Shown: positions 17,558 through 26,790, counted from the stretch's first letter. The stretch is DNA of 64,000 bases from Methyloradius palustris (GCF_019703875.1 NZ_AP024110.1:1550001-1614000), one strand, 5' to 3'. Numbers and translations are program-made. Notes: generated by a model not told the origin, from the sequence alone.

Positions 17558-18769
17558 TTGGAACAGTTCGATATCACCCTCTCAGACCGCGTTCAAACCA
17601 TCAAAGAATCCCCCACCCTTGCAGTCACAGCACGTGCTGGCAAGCTCAAGGCTGAAGGCAAAGACATCATCGGTCTGGGCGCTGGCGAGCCAGATTTTGA
17701 TACACCGCAACACATTAAAGATGCCGCCAAGAAAGCCATTGATCGCGGCTTTACCAAATACACCCCTGTTGCAGGTATTCCAGGCCTGAAAAAAGCCATT
17801 GTCACCAAATTCAAGAACCAGAATGGCCTCGAATACACAGAAAAAGAAGTTATCGTCGGTGTAGGCGGCAAGCAATGTATTTTCAACCTAGCGCTTGCTG
17901 TGCTCAACCCGGGTGATGAAGTCATTGTCCCTGCACCATACTGGGTTTCGTATGCAGATATCGCGCTGGTAGCGGGTGCGAAACCAGTTATTATCCAGTG
18001 TGGTATTGAGCAAGGTTTCAAATTACTACCCGCGCAACTTGAAGCGGCGATTACGCCAAAAACTAAGCTGTTCATGATCAACTCACCATCTAACCCTACA
18101 GGCTCTGTCTATACCCTGGCAGAATTAAAGGCCTTGGGCGAAGTGTTGAAAAAATACCCGCATGTGCTGGTAGCCACTGATGACATGTATGAACACGTGA
18201 ACCTCACAGGCGAAAAGTTCTACAACATACTCAATGCAACGCCTGAGTTAAAGCCTCGCTGCATCGTGCTCAATGGTGTATCTAAAGCTTACTCAATGAC
18301 AGGCTGGCGCATTGGCTATGCCGCTGGCCCTGCCTATATCATCAAGGCCATGGAGATACTGCAATCGCAATCTACCTCCAACCCAACATCTATCTCACAA
18401 GTAGCCGCACAAGCCGCGCTTGAAGGCCCGCAAGACTGTATTACACCGATGGTAGAAGCATTCATCGAGCGCCATGAATACGTGGTCAACCGTTTTAACA
18501 GCATGCAGGGCTTAAACTGTATTAAAGCAGGCGGTGCATTCTATGCCTTCCCAGATGCACGTGTTGCCATCAGTAACCTGTTCAAAGCAGGCAAGATCAG
18601 CACTGAAAACGATATGGCACTCTCAGAATACCTACTTGAAAAAGTGGGCGTAGCTGTGGTGCCAGGCTCTGCATTCGGCGCTGAAGGTTATTTCCGTATT
18701 TCGTTCGCCACTTCAATGGAAAACCTGGTGAACGCATTAGATAGAATTGATAGTGCGTTAAGCGTTTAG
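17558..18769 (+). CDS. aspC: Aspartate aminotransferase (class I, PLP-dependent)
   Basis: Transfers amino groups between aspartate/2-oxoglutarate and oxaloacetate/glutamate. Fold type I motifs: GAGEPDFDTP near residue 42, SPSNPTGSVY near 176, and the PLP lysine K243 in GVSKAYSMTGWRIGY. Length 403 is typical of the AspB-like (Thermus/Rhizobium) subgroup. The start is TTG at 17558 behind an AAGGA site; no ATG in frame fits the N-terminus. Alternative names such as pyridoxal aminotransferase AatA are possible. The last five codons (SALSV) plus the following terminator are duplicated at 26087-26162. Confidence 0.92.
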   Translation: MEQFDITLSDRVQTIKESPTLAVTARAGKLKAEGKDIIGLGAGEPDFDTPQHIKDAAKKAIDRGFTKYTPVAGIPGLKKAIVTKFKNQNGLEYTEKEVIVGVGGKQCIFNLALAVLNPGDEVIVPAPYWVSYADIALVAGAKPVIIQCGIEQGFKLLPAQLEAAITPKTKLFMINSPSNPTGSVYTLAELKALGEVLKKYPHVLVATDDMYEHVNLTGEKFYNILNATPELKPRCIVLNGVSKAYSMTGWRIGYAAGPAYIIKAMEILQSQSTSNPTSISQVAAQAALEGPQDCITPMVEAFIERHEYVVNRFNSMQGLNCIKAGGAFYAFPDARVAISNLFKAGKISTENDMALSEYLLEKVGVAVVPGSAFGAEGYFRISFATSMENLVNALDRIDSALSV

Positions 18770-18827
18770 ATATCTAGATCACTGTTTGTAAAATAAAAAG
18801 CCAGCATTTGATGCTGGCTTTTTATTT
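18752..18827 (+). repeat. 76-bp direct repeat, copy A (aminotransferase 3' end and terminator)
   Basis: This 76-bp segment covers the last five codons and stop of the aminotransferase gene and its terminator. It is repeated in the same orientation at 26087-26162 with 3 mismatches, 7335 bp away. Copy A is the likely ancestral one because its reading frame belongs to the aminotransferase. Confidence 0.95.
18795..18825 (+). terminator. Intrinsic terminator of the aminotransferase gene
   Basis: Arms AAAAAGCCAGCAT and ATGCTGGCTTTTT with a 3-nt loop, followed by further T/A bases. It is 25 bp after the stop codon. Confidence 0.9.
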
Positions 18828-18839
18828 TGAATCTATTGC

Positions 18840-19373
18840 ATGCAAAAACCTTACGCTATACTTTATATGATTAATTCATACAGAAAGTTCTTAACTTTGC
18901 TTAAATATGACGCTCGTTTTTACGACGATTATCTAAATCTAAAAATTCCAGGCGTTTTATGGTTGTCGATGATCTATGGTTTAAGACACATCATATTTTT
19001 AGCCGCATACAAATTGATGCCAGCAGAAGTGTTATCGACGGATTGGCTTGCTGTTCAACTTAGTCCAGCGCTAATTTTTCTGGATATTCCAGCTTTAATG
19101 GTTCTATTATCGACTGGTCACAGATTGCCAGAAGCACATAAGATCATGCGTTTAGTCTGGTTGAACGGTAGAAAGCTGCTTCTATGTTCATACTTGGGCT
19201 CAATTTTACTTTTCACATACTTAAATTTTGATTTAATCCAGAAATTCACATTTGAGAATTTAAGCTTGATTTTTAGTGTGCTTATATTTGATATCGTCAT
19301 TTCACTTTATTTATATAAATCAAATTTAACTAAAGATATATTTAATGAATTTCCTGAGGAAGCAAAAAAATGA
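18840..19373 (+). CDS. DUF2919-like inner-membrane protein
   Basis: Hypothetical membrane protein of 177 residues with about four hydrophobic segments (roughly 36-57, 69-90, 112-127 and 138-157). The pattern LKIPGVLWLSMIYGLRHIIFL resembles DUF2919 (YfeZ-like) proteins; that assignment is by memory of the family, so tentative. The first ATG is only 17 bp after the aminotransferase terminator, and ATG 18867 (MINSYRK) is an alternative. No clear ribosome site is seen for either. Its base composition is more AT-rich than the neighbours and it lies inside the 7.3-kb segment bounded by direct repeats, so it may be acquired. Function unknown. Confidence 0.7.
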   Translation: MQKPYAILYMINSYRKFLTLLKYDARFYDDYLNLKIPGVLWLSMIYGLRHIIFLAAYKLMPAEVLSTDWLAVQLSPALIFLDIPALMVLLSTGHRLPEAHKIMRLVWLNGRKLLLCSYLGSILLFTYLNFDLIQKFTFENLSLIFSVLIFDIVISLYLYKSNLTKDIFNEFPEEAKK

Positions 19374-19415
19374 AAAGAGCCAGCACCTAGACACTAGCCT
19401 TCTCGTATCCGGCTC
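19371..19415 (+). repeat. Copy of the tRNA-Asn downstream flank
   Basis: These 45 bp match 39092-39136 (the region just 3' of tRNA-Asn plus the end of its acceptor stem) at 37 positions. All 8 differences are transitions. The match begins at the stop codon of the DUF2919-like gene and ends in GGCTC, after which similarity stops. It looks like a relic of an attachment or recombination site, or a related terminator sequence. Confidence 0.6.
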
Positions 19416-19460
19416 ACCATGAGTGGTTTAAAAATAGAGATGATAGTTCTCAATGTATCA

Positions 19461-19490
19461 AAGGGTTACGTGAAAACGTAACCCTTTTTT
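19461..19490 (+). terminator. Intrinsic terminator before the sensor kinase gene
   Basis: Arms AAGGGTTACG and CGTAACCCTT with a TGAAAA loop, then TTTT. The remaining 280 bp (19491-19772) show no gene; they should hold the promoter of the kinase operon. Confidence 0.85.
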
Positions 19491-19772
19491 GTTTGGGTTT
19501 CAAAAAAAGAAAATTATAAACCCTCTCTTATGTGCGGTATCGAACAGAACACAATCAAATAATCATGTTAAGAAGTAGATGTTGAAAAGCAATTAAGAGC
19601 GTAGTTTTCTAAGAGTGCCAATCTATTCAGCCTCATCATCATGAATAAACCGTCGTTCTGACATCCAATATAGCGTATACCTATTCTTGGCTCTCATTCA
19701 TCGGGATGTAACTTCTGCGGCCGCTATACATTAGCGAACCGTAAGCAATGATTTGAAACTGAGAGGATTAGC

Positions 19773-22700
19773 TTGAGTACTCAAAGTTCGCCAAGAAAAA
19801 GATGTGGCAAATACATTTTTGTGATCTCAGCTCTAATCATACTCATGGCGCTCAGCGTACTCATTGGCTGGCATGCGCATATCGGCGGTGCTGTTCAAGT
19901 TTTTCAAGACTTTATTCCCATGCAATACAACGCAGCACTATGCTTTATTGCGCTTGGAATAGGCGGCATCAGCCTCTGCACTCATAGGCGATTGCCACTC
20001 TTGATTTGTGGGGCATTCATTAGCTTGATGGGTCTGGCAGTCATAGTGGAATATGCGACGGGACTTTCACTCGGCATCGACACCCTTTTCTTCTCCCCTT
20101 GGGATATCACGCCATCCAACGCCCCAGGGCGAATGCTACTCACCACTGCAGTCAGTTTTATAGTGGCAGGCAGCGCACTATTCATTATCGCCATACGCAA
20201 TCAGGCTTATGGAATGTTTGGCATTCTCAATTCAGTCACGCTGAGTTTGGCGCTCACTTCGCTTATCGCTTATACATTCCACATAAGCACCGTATTCATA
20301 TTTAGCCTTAATTTACAGATGGCACTCAATACGTCTCTGGCAATGTTTGCTTATGGTCTGGCTATGCTTCACTACGCATGGAAGCATGCTGAATATGGCG
20401 CAGACGGACTCCCTAATTGGTATGCGGGTATCGGCATAAGCCTGTTACCACCGCTTTTGGTTGGCGTGAGTGCACTATTACCTGAGCAATCATGGCGCGT
20501 AATCTCCCTGGGAGCATTGTTTGCCACGCTGGGCGTTGGGTTTATTACGCTGGCAATACGTTGGCTCACAACGGCGAAAATATCCTACAAGGGCATGCTC
20601 ATGATTGTGATGCCGCTAAGCCTGCTACTGACCTTTGTAAGCCTGGTTGCGCATATCAAACACGAGAGTGAATCAATGCAAACGCTGACGATACACTCCA
20701 CTGAGGTGATTAACACATCACAGGCACTAGTCTCGCAAATCATCGATACAGAAAGCAGCGTGCGAGGCTACATGATCACGTGCGATGCATCTTTTGTTGA
20801 AGCTTATCCAGCGACATTGCAGTCCATCGCACAAATCACGCAACACCTGCTTAATCTGGTTAGTGACAATCCACAACAAGAACTCAGTGCACAAAGAGTA
20901 GCGCAAGCGGCTGTGGAAAGAATGGACTACCTGAGCTACGTCATAGCCTTGATCAAAACAGATAATAAAAAGCAGATTGAACGGGAAATCGTTTCAAGAA
21001 AAGGCGTTGATCTGATGAAAAAGTTGCGCGCCGAAGTCGCTAGCTTCTCTCAAGAAGAGCTACGTTTGGGCACAGCACGTCGGCAAGCTCTAGAAACTTC
21101 ATGGCAAAGATTAAGCTGGTTGCTGGTTTCGGGCACAACTGCAGCCATTCTCTTATCTTCAATTTTGGCACTTTCTTTCAGCGGCAGTTTAAGCAAGCGC
21201 CTGCAGCAACTGCGCAACAATGCAAACAACCTGGCCACAGGTAAAGCACTTGCGGCACCGCTCACGGGTAGCGATGAGATTGCCGAACTAGATCAAGTGT
21301 TTCATGACATGGCGGATTCACTCAATCAAGCAGCCAAGCGTGAAAATACAGAACGCATTCTCGATTGGCACACTATCGATGTCAGGCATACCGAGGCGTT
21401 ACTTAAGGCAGGCGCCCTACAAAATGCTATTTTCAACAGCGCCAATTTCTCAAGTATCGCCACCGATGCCAAGGGTGTGATCCAGATATTCAACGTGGGT
21501 GCAGAGCGCATGCTCGGTTACACCGCCGCCGATGTGGTAAATACCATCACCCCCGCCGATATTTCTGACCCGCAAGAAGTCATTATTCGCGCCGAAGCCT
21601 TAAGTCTAGAACTTGGCACCACCATCACACCTGGGTTTGAAGCTCTAGTTTTCAAGGCCTCGCGCGGCATAGAAGACATTTACGAGCTCACTTATATCCG
21701 TAAAGATGGCAGCCGATTCCCTGCCGTCGTTTCGGTAACAGCCCTGCGCGACCCGCAGGATGCAATTATTGGCTATCTGTTGATAGGTACCGACAATACT
21801 GCCCGCAAACAGGCTGAAGAAGCACTGCTGAAGGCTGGCGCTTTGCAAAATGCCATATTCAACAGCGCCAATTTTTCCAGCATCGCGACTGATGCCAGAG
21901 GCGTTATCCAGATATTCAACGTGGGTGCCGAGCGCATGCTGGGCTATACCGCAGCCGAAGTGGTGAATACCATCACCCCTGCTGACATCTCTGATCCACA
22001 GGAAGTGATTGCACGTGCCGAGGCCCTGAGCCTGGAGCTTGCCACCACCATCACACCAGGGTTTGAAGCCCTGGTATTTAAAGCCTCGCGCGGCATAGAG
22101 GATATTTACGAGCTTACGTATATCCGCAAAGATACCAGCCGCTTCCCAGCCGTAGTCTCGGTAACTGCGTTGCGCGATGCGCAAGAGCGCATCATTGGCT
22201 ACCTGCTGATCGGTACTGATAATACGGCGCGCAAACTGGTAGAAGCCGACCGTGCATTGCTTGATCAACGTCTGCGAGACCAGCAGTTTTATACACGCTC
22301 GTTGATCGAATCAAATATCGACGCGCTGATGATGACCGACCCGCAAGGCGTAATCTCCGATGTGAACCAGCAGATGATAGAGCTCACCGGGCGCACGCGC
22401 GATGAGTTGATAGGTGCCCCTTCCAAGAATTTCTTTACCGACCCCGTCAAAGCTGAAGCTGCCATCAAACGTGTGCTCACCGAAAACAAGGTGAGTAACT
22501 ATGAGCTCACAGTGCGCGCGCAAGATGGCGAAGAAACCGTAGTTTCATACAATGCCGCCACTTTTTACGACCGTGAGCGCAAGCTACAAGGCGTATTTGC
22601 CTCGGCGCGCGACGTGACTGAGCGCAAGCGCATAGACTTGGCACTGCAAGAGAAAAATGTCGAGCTTGAGCATGCTACCCGCATGAAATCGGTGTTCCTG

Positions 22701-23495
22701 GCCACTATGTCGCATGAATTGCGTACGCCTCTTAATGCGATTATTGGTTTTTCCGAAGCACTCAAAGATGGCCTGGCAGGCAGTATGGATGAGACACAGC
22801 TTGAGTATATAGGCGACATTTTCAGCAGCGGGCAGCATCTGCTCTCGCTTATCAATGACATCCTCGATTTATCCAAGGTTGAAGCCGGCATGATGACGCT
22901 TGAGCTGGAACCCACCGATCTAAACTGGTTGTTATCTAACAGCCTGACCATCGTCCGCGAAAAAGCCGCAGCGCACGGCATCAGCCTTGAGCTTGAAATA
23001 GGCGATGATTTGCTTTTGCCCGACACGGCGCTGGAGTCAGAGTTGCCTCAGCTCGATATGCGCAAGACCAAGCAGATCGTCTATAACTTGTTATCGAATG
23101 CTGTGAAATTCAGTGCCAAAGGTGGGCATGTAGCACTGCATGCACATCGCGTTGCCCGCAGTGCGGTAGGCAGTATGGATGGTAATTGGCCTGTACACGG
23201 CTTTGCGCTGGCAGATAACCTCGAAGATAACCAACAAGATAGTAAGTACAGCGAATTTCTCGAACTCAGCGTGAGTGATAACGGCATCGGCATCAGCATC
23301 GAAAACATGAGCAAACTGTTTCAGGCCTTTACCCAGATTGATAGCAGCCTCGCGCGTAAATTTGAGGGAACAGGCCTGGGGTTGGCCATGGTTAAACAGC
23401 TGGTCGAATTACATGGAGGCACAGTGGCTGTTGCCAGCGAAGAAGGCAAAGGCTCGCACTTTGCTGTCTGGCTACCTCTGCGCACAGCATCATAG
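19773..23495 (+). CDS. Membrane PAS-containing sensor histidine kinase
   Basis: A 1240-residue sensor kinase. About nine TM helices (residues 10-300) are followed by a CHASE3-like periplasmic region (about 300-440, with TESSVRGYM), a tenth TM and HAMP. Then come two nearly identical PAS units (541-682 and 683-824), a third PAS (about 835-960), HisKA with phospho-acceptor H981 (TMSHELRTPLNAIIGF) and HATPase_c with N, G1 and G2 boxes (NLLSNAVKFS, SDNGIGI, GTGLGLAMVK). It has no receiver of its own; a lone receiver gene starts 8 bp later. The TTG start at 19773 is supported by GAGAGGA upstream. Probably feeds the two downstream regulators; the signal is unknown. Confidence 0.92.
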   Translation: MSTQSSPRKRCGKYIFVISALIILMALSVLIGWHAHIGGAVQVFQDFIPMQYNAALCFIALGIGGISLCTHRRLPLLICGAFISLMGLAVIVEYATGLSLGIDTLFFSPWDITPSNAPGRMLLTTAVSFIVAGSALFIIAIRNQAYGMFGILNSVTLSLALTSLIAYTFHISTVFIFSLNLQMALNTSLAMFAYGLAMLHYAWKHAEYGADGLPNWYAGIGISLLPPLLVGVSALLPEQSWRVISLGALFATLGVGFITLAIRWLTTAKISYKGMLMIVMPLSLLLTFVSLVAHIKHESESMQTLTIHSTEVINTSQALVSQIIDTESSVRGYMITCDASFVEAYPATLQSIAQITQHLLNLVSDNPQQELSAQRVAQAAVERMDYLSYVIALIKTDNKKQIEREIVSRKGVDLMKKLRAEVASFSQEELRLGTARRQALETSWQRLSWLLVSGTTAAILLSSILALSFSGSLSKRLQQLRNNANNLATGKALAAPLTGSDEIAELDQVFHDMADSLNQAAKRENTERILDWHTIDVRHTEALLKAGALQNAIFNSANFSSIATDAKGVIQIFNVGAERMLGYTAADVVNTITPADISDPQEVIIRAEALSLELGTTITPGFEALVFKASRGIEDIYELTYIRKDGSRFPAVVSVTALRDPQDAIIGYLLIGTDNTARKQAEEALLKAGALQNAIFNSANFSSIATDARGVIQIFNVGAERMLGYTAAEVVNTITPADISDPQEVIARAEALSLELATTITPGFEALVFKASRGIEDIYELTYIRKDTSRFPAVVSVTALRDAQERIIGYLLIGTDNTARKLVEADRALLDQRLRDQQFYTRSLIESNIDALMMTDPQGVISDVNQQMIELTGRTRDELIGAPSKNFFTDPVKAEAAIKRVLTENKVSNYELTVRAQDGEETVVSYNAATFYDRERKLQGVFASARDVTERKRIDLALQEKNVELEHATRMKSVFLATMSHELRTPLNAIIGFSEALKDGLAGSMDETQLEYIGDIFSSGQHLLSLINDILDLSKVEAGMMTLELEPTDLNWLLSNSLTIVREKAAAHGISLELEIGDDLLLPDTALESELPQLDMRKTKQIVYNLLSNAVKFSAKGGHVALHAHRVARSAVGSMDGNWPVHGFALADNLEDNQQDSKYSEFLELSVSDNGIGISIENMSKLFQAFTQIDSSLARKFEGTGLGLAMVKQLVELHGGTVAVASEEGKGSHFAVWLPLRTAS
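21393..22244 (+). repeat. Tandem duplication of a 142-residue PAS unit inside the kinase
   Basis: Two head-to-tail 426-bp units (21393-21818 and 21819-22244). The encoded proteins differ at only about ten positions, while the DNA differs at many third positions. The shared core includes QNAIFNSANFSSIATDA and EALVFKASRGIEDIYELTYI. Confidence 0.9.
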
Positions 23496-23502
23496 GGACT
23501 CA

Positions 23503-23883
23503 ATGGCCAATATACTCATTATTGAAGACAACCCGGCCAACATGAAACTGGCTTGCATGTTATTACGCAATGTAGGCCATACCTTGCTGTGTGCTGTAGA
23601 TGCCGAAACTGGGCTGACATTAGCGCGCGCAGAGCAGCCAGACTTGATTCTCATGGACATCCAACTACCTGGCATGGATGGCTTGGCAGCAACGGTCATA
23701 CTCAAACAACACCCTTCCACCGCTGCCATCCCTGTGATTGCGCTCACGGCAATGGCCATGAAAGAAGATGAGGCAAAGACCAAAGCCGCTGGTTGTGACG
23801 CTTATATCGCCAAGCCCATACGCTACAAGGAGTTATACAGTGTGGTGAATTCCTTACTGAATAGTGATAAGAAGTCCGTTTAG
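23503..23883 (+). CDS. Single-domain response regulator (CheY/DivK-like)
   Basis: A 126-residue receiver domain with no output domain. Acidic pocket ED at residues 8-9, phospho-acceptor D52 (ILMDIQLPGMDG), T82 and K104 (IAKPI) are all in place. It starts 8 bp after the kinase stop, with an overlapping longer open frame ignored in favour of ATG 23503, where receiver homology begins. Likely a phosphorelay intermediate or diffusible partner for the kinase. Confidence 0.92.
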   Translation: MANILIIEDNPANMKLACMLLRNVGHTLLCAVDAETGLTLARAEQPDLILMDIQLPGMDGLAATVILKQHPSTAAIPVIALTAMAMKEDEAKTKAAGCDAYIAKPIRYKELYSVVNSLLNSDKKSV

Positions 23884-23938
23884 AACTAAAGGCAGAGCAC
23901 CATAAACTCCACCCATAAAATCTTCTAAAGGAGATGTC

Positions 23939-26104
23939 ATGACTAGTCCCAACGCCACCATACTCATCGTTGACGATGAGCCGCAGAATTGCAAACTACT
24001 ATCTGCAATGCTGAAGCCAGAGGGCTATCTGACCATATGCGCCAATAGCGGCTTACAAGCGCTATCATTGATTGCAAGCAACCCACCAGATCTGATTTTG
24101 CTCGACATCATGATGCCAGAAATGGATGGCTACCAGATGACAGCCATACTCAAGGCCGACCCCAGCACCGCCAACATCCCCATCATCATGGTCACCGCAC
24201 TTAGCGACCAAAGTGCCTGCCTTGCTGGCCTGAAAGCGGGCGCCGAAGAGTTTCTCAGCAAACCCATAGACCGTACTGAAATGTGGCTAAGAATACGTAA
24301 CCTATTACGCTTGAAAGCCTTTGACGATTTTCTGCAGAACCATAATGCCTTGCTGGAGCAGCAAATACAGGAGCGCACGGCAGACCTAAAGCGTTTTCGC
24401 CTGGCAATGGACGCAACGACCGACGCCATTACGCTGGTAGATCGTGCCACCATGCACTATGTTGAAGTGAATGCCACGGCTTGCAATATGCTGGGTTACA
24501 CGCGAGAAGAGTTGCTCAAAATTGGCCCTTCACACATAGGTGCAGGCGCACCAAAAGAGCTGGCTAGGGAATACGATGGCGTAATTAATGGGCACAGCAA
24601 GTTTGAATTAAAAGAGACTCAGCTTAGGCGTAAGGATGGTTCTGAAATTCAGGTAGAAATATATCGCCATGCACAGCGGTCTGGCAATGAGTGGATTATT
24701 GTTGGTGTAATACGCGACATCACAGAACGCAAAGAAGCAGAGAGACGAATGCATCATCTTGCGCACTATGACCCACTCACCGGCCTGCCTAACCGCACCC
24801 TGTTCTACGAAATGCTCAGAAAAACATTGACCCAGGCCATTGAAAGCAAATGGCTGGTCGCCGTATTGTTTGTCGATATGGATCACTTTAAAAATGTGAA
24901 CGATACATTGGGGCATATGGTGGGCGACGAACTACTCATTGAGTTCAGCAACCGATTGGTGCAATGTGTGCGCATTCGCGATACGGTCGGTCGTATGGGC
25001 GGAGATGAGTTTGCGCTTATCCTCACCATGGAAGACGACGAACTAGGCGCCACCGTAGTCGCTAACAAAATACGCGATGCACTGCGTGAGCCCTTCTACC
25101 TTAGCGGCAATGAAGTGACCGTGACAGCCAGTATTGGTATCACCCTGCACCCCAATGATGCCTCTGACGCGCAAACCTTGCTCAAATATGCTGACACGGC
25201 CATGTACCGCGCCAAGCATGCAGGCCGTGACACCTACCGCTTCTTTACTGCGCAAATGAATGTAGATGTATTGGCACGCCTTGAAATGGAAAAAGCCCTG
25301 CGCAAAGCCATTGAAAATGAAGAGTTTGAGCTCTACTACCAACCCAAGGTGTACCTTAAAACTGGCCGCATTACTGGCGTTGAAGCCTTAATCCGCTGGA
25401 ATAGACCCGGGCATGGCATGGTGTCTCCACAATTTTTCATTCCAGTACTGGAAGATACAGGACTGATAGTACGTGTAGGCAGTTGGGTGATTGCCACAGC
25501 ATGCAAGCAAATCGCGCTATGGAGGCAGTCTTCAGTAGGTGCGCTACAAATATCGGTGAATGTTTCTGGGCAACAGTTTGTAGAAGGTGATCTTGATGGC
25601 GATGTGATTAGCGCCCTCACTGAAAATGATATTCCACCCCATCTGCTCGAGCTCGAGTTAACCGAGAGCTCGATGATGGTCAATACCGAACGTACCATCG
25701 CTATTTTGGATAAACTGAAAAAACTAGGGGTACAGATTTCAATTGACGACTTTGGCACTGGCTATTCAAGCCTCGCCTATTTGCGCCGCTTTCCCATAGA
25801 TAAACTAAAGATCGACATCGCCTTTATTCGAGACATCACACACAACGCCGACGATGCCGCCCTGGCCTTGACCATCATTCGCATGGCGCATGGGCTCAAG
25901 ATGGAAGTCATCGCCGAAGGGGTAGAAACCATCGGCCAACTGGCCTATTTGCGACACTACCGATGCGATCACATCCAAGGCTACTATTTCAGCCCGCCAG
26001 TAACCGTAACAGAACTAGAAAAAATGCTACTCAGTGCAAAGCGCATGGCCGCGCCAGCACTACCATGGAATATGTACACGGTTCAGAGTGCGTTAAGCGT
26101 TTAG
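23939..26104 (+). CDS. Response regulator with REC-PAS-GGDEF-EAL domains
   Basis: A 721-residue cyclic-di-GMP regulator. Receiver with D56 (LILLDIMMPEMDG), a linker coiled coil, a PAS domain (about 150-275), then diguanylate cyclase with intact GGDEF at 354-358 (GRMGGDEFALIL) and phosphodiesterase with EAL at 482-484 plus DDFGTGYSSLAYL and EGVET. Both catalytic motifs are intact, so activity may be bifunctional or dominated by one. A strong AAAGGAG ribosome site precedes the ATG. The C-terminal SALSV and stop derive from the 76-bp copy of the aminotransferase tail, so the native C-terminus was replaced. Likely the output of the upstream kinase. Confidence 0.93.
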   Translation: MTSPNATILIVDDEPQNCKLLSAMLKPEGYLTICANSGLQALSLIASNPPDLILLDIMMPEMDGYQMTAILKADPSTANIPIIMVTALSDQSACLAGLKAGAEEFLSKPIDRTEMWLRIRNLLRLKAFDDFLQNHNALLEQQIQERTADLKRFRLAMDATTDAITLVDRATMHYVEVNATACNMLGYTREELLKIGPSHIGAGAPKELAREYDGVINGHSKFELKETQLRRKDGSEIQVEIYRHAQRSGNEWIIVGVIRDITERKEAERRMHHLAHYDPLTGLPNRTLFYEMLRKTLTQAIESKWLVAVLFVDMDHFKNVNDTLGHMVGDELLIEFSNRLVQCVRIRDTVGRMGGDEFALILTMEDDELGATVVANKIRDALREPFYLSGNEVTVTASIGITLHPNDASDAQTLLKYADTAMYRAKHAGRDTYRFFTAQMNVDVLARLEMEKALRKAIENEEFELYYQPKVYLKTGRITGVEALIRWNRPGHGMVSPQFFIPVLEDTGLIVRVGSWVIATACKQIALWRQSSVGALQISVNVSGQQFVEGDLDGDVISALTENDIPPHLLELELTESSMMVNTERTIAILDKLKKLGVQISIDDFGTGYSSLAYLRRFPIDKLKIDIAFIRDITHNADDAALALTIIRMAHGLKMEVIAEGVETIGQLAYLRHYRCDHIQGYYFSPPVTVTELEKMLLSAKRMAAPALPWNMYTVQSALSV

Positions 26105-26162
26105 ATATCTAGACCACTGTTTGTAAAATAAAAAGCCAGCATCAGATGCTGGCTTTTTATTT
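26087..26162 (+). repeat. 76-bp direct repeat, copy B (fused to the GGDEF-EAL gene)
   Basis: Same 76-bp segment as 18752-18827 (73 of 76 identical), in the same orientation. It supplies the final five codons, stop and terminator of the GGDEF-EAL gene in the same reading frame as in the aminotransferase gene. Confidence 0.95.
26130..26160 (+). terminator. Intrinsic terminator of the GGDEF-EAL gene
   Basis: Arms AAAAAGCCAGCAT and ATGCTGGCTTTTT, loop CAG; the duplicate of the aminotransferase terminator with two loop changes, so the stem is preserved. Confidence 0.9.
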
Positions 26163-26259
26163 GGCCAATATTTGAATCACCTATAAAGATTCACAAGAAT
26201 GCTGCCGTTAGTCTAGTTAGGTATATTTGTGTTGTAACTTTGTAAGAAGCGAGGCTACT

Positions 26260-26742
26260 GTGGCTATATCATCTGTAACTAATGGGTACTCTAATCTTTT
26301 AAATAGTGTGTATTCCACGTCTGGAACTTCTACCACCACTACTTCAACGGATACTGATATATCGTCAATCCTGAATCAAATTGAATCATCTGCCAGCTCG
26401 TCTGTAACTTTAAATAGCACCGCCACTAATCCAGCAACTCAAACCTATACAGCGCAAGGCTTATTACAGCAAATCAATGCAAGCAAATTGAGTAACGACA
26501 AGCTGCTGTTTGGCGACAACTCCAGTACCGACTCTTCTACTGATAATAGCTTGCCTGCTGAGCTTGCTGGCCTTACATCACAATTGAATGGCACTGCGAC
26601 TGATACTACTGCCTCTCAAGCTACCATAGATTTAAATGCAGATTGGGCAACAACATTAAAATCCAACCCGTCTATGGCGCCTGTACTTGTTCAGAATGAA
26701 ATTAATAAGTCGTTGGTGTCAATATTTAATACCAAAGAGTAA
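26260..26742 (+). CDS. Hypothetical Ser/Thr-rich protein
   Basis: A 160-residue protein I do not recognise. It is rich in Ser, Thr, Asn and Gln (for example STSGTSTTTTSTDTD near residue 20), with no Cys, no TM segment and no clear signal peptide. The C-terminal third (DLNADWATTLKSNPSMAPVL onward) looks more ordered. Start GTG 26260 is preferred because GAGG lies 6 nt upstream; the open frame reaches back to TTG 26227. Composition is reminiscent of secreted appendage or flagellar-type proteins, but no motif supports a function. It has its own terminator. Confidence 0.65.
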   Translation: MAISSVTNGYSNLLNSVYSTSGTSTTTTSTDTDISSILNQIESSASSSVTLNSTATNPATQTYTAQGLLQQINASKLSNDKLLFGDNSSTDSSTDNSLPAELAGLTSQLNGTATDTTASQATIDLNADWATTLKSNPSMAPVLVQNEINKSLVSIFNTKE

Positions 26743-26790
26743 TTAATATCACTCGATTTTGAAGTCTGTTTCGGCCAAATATTCTGACAT

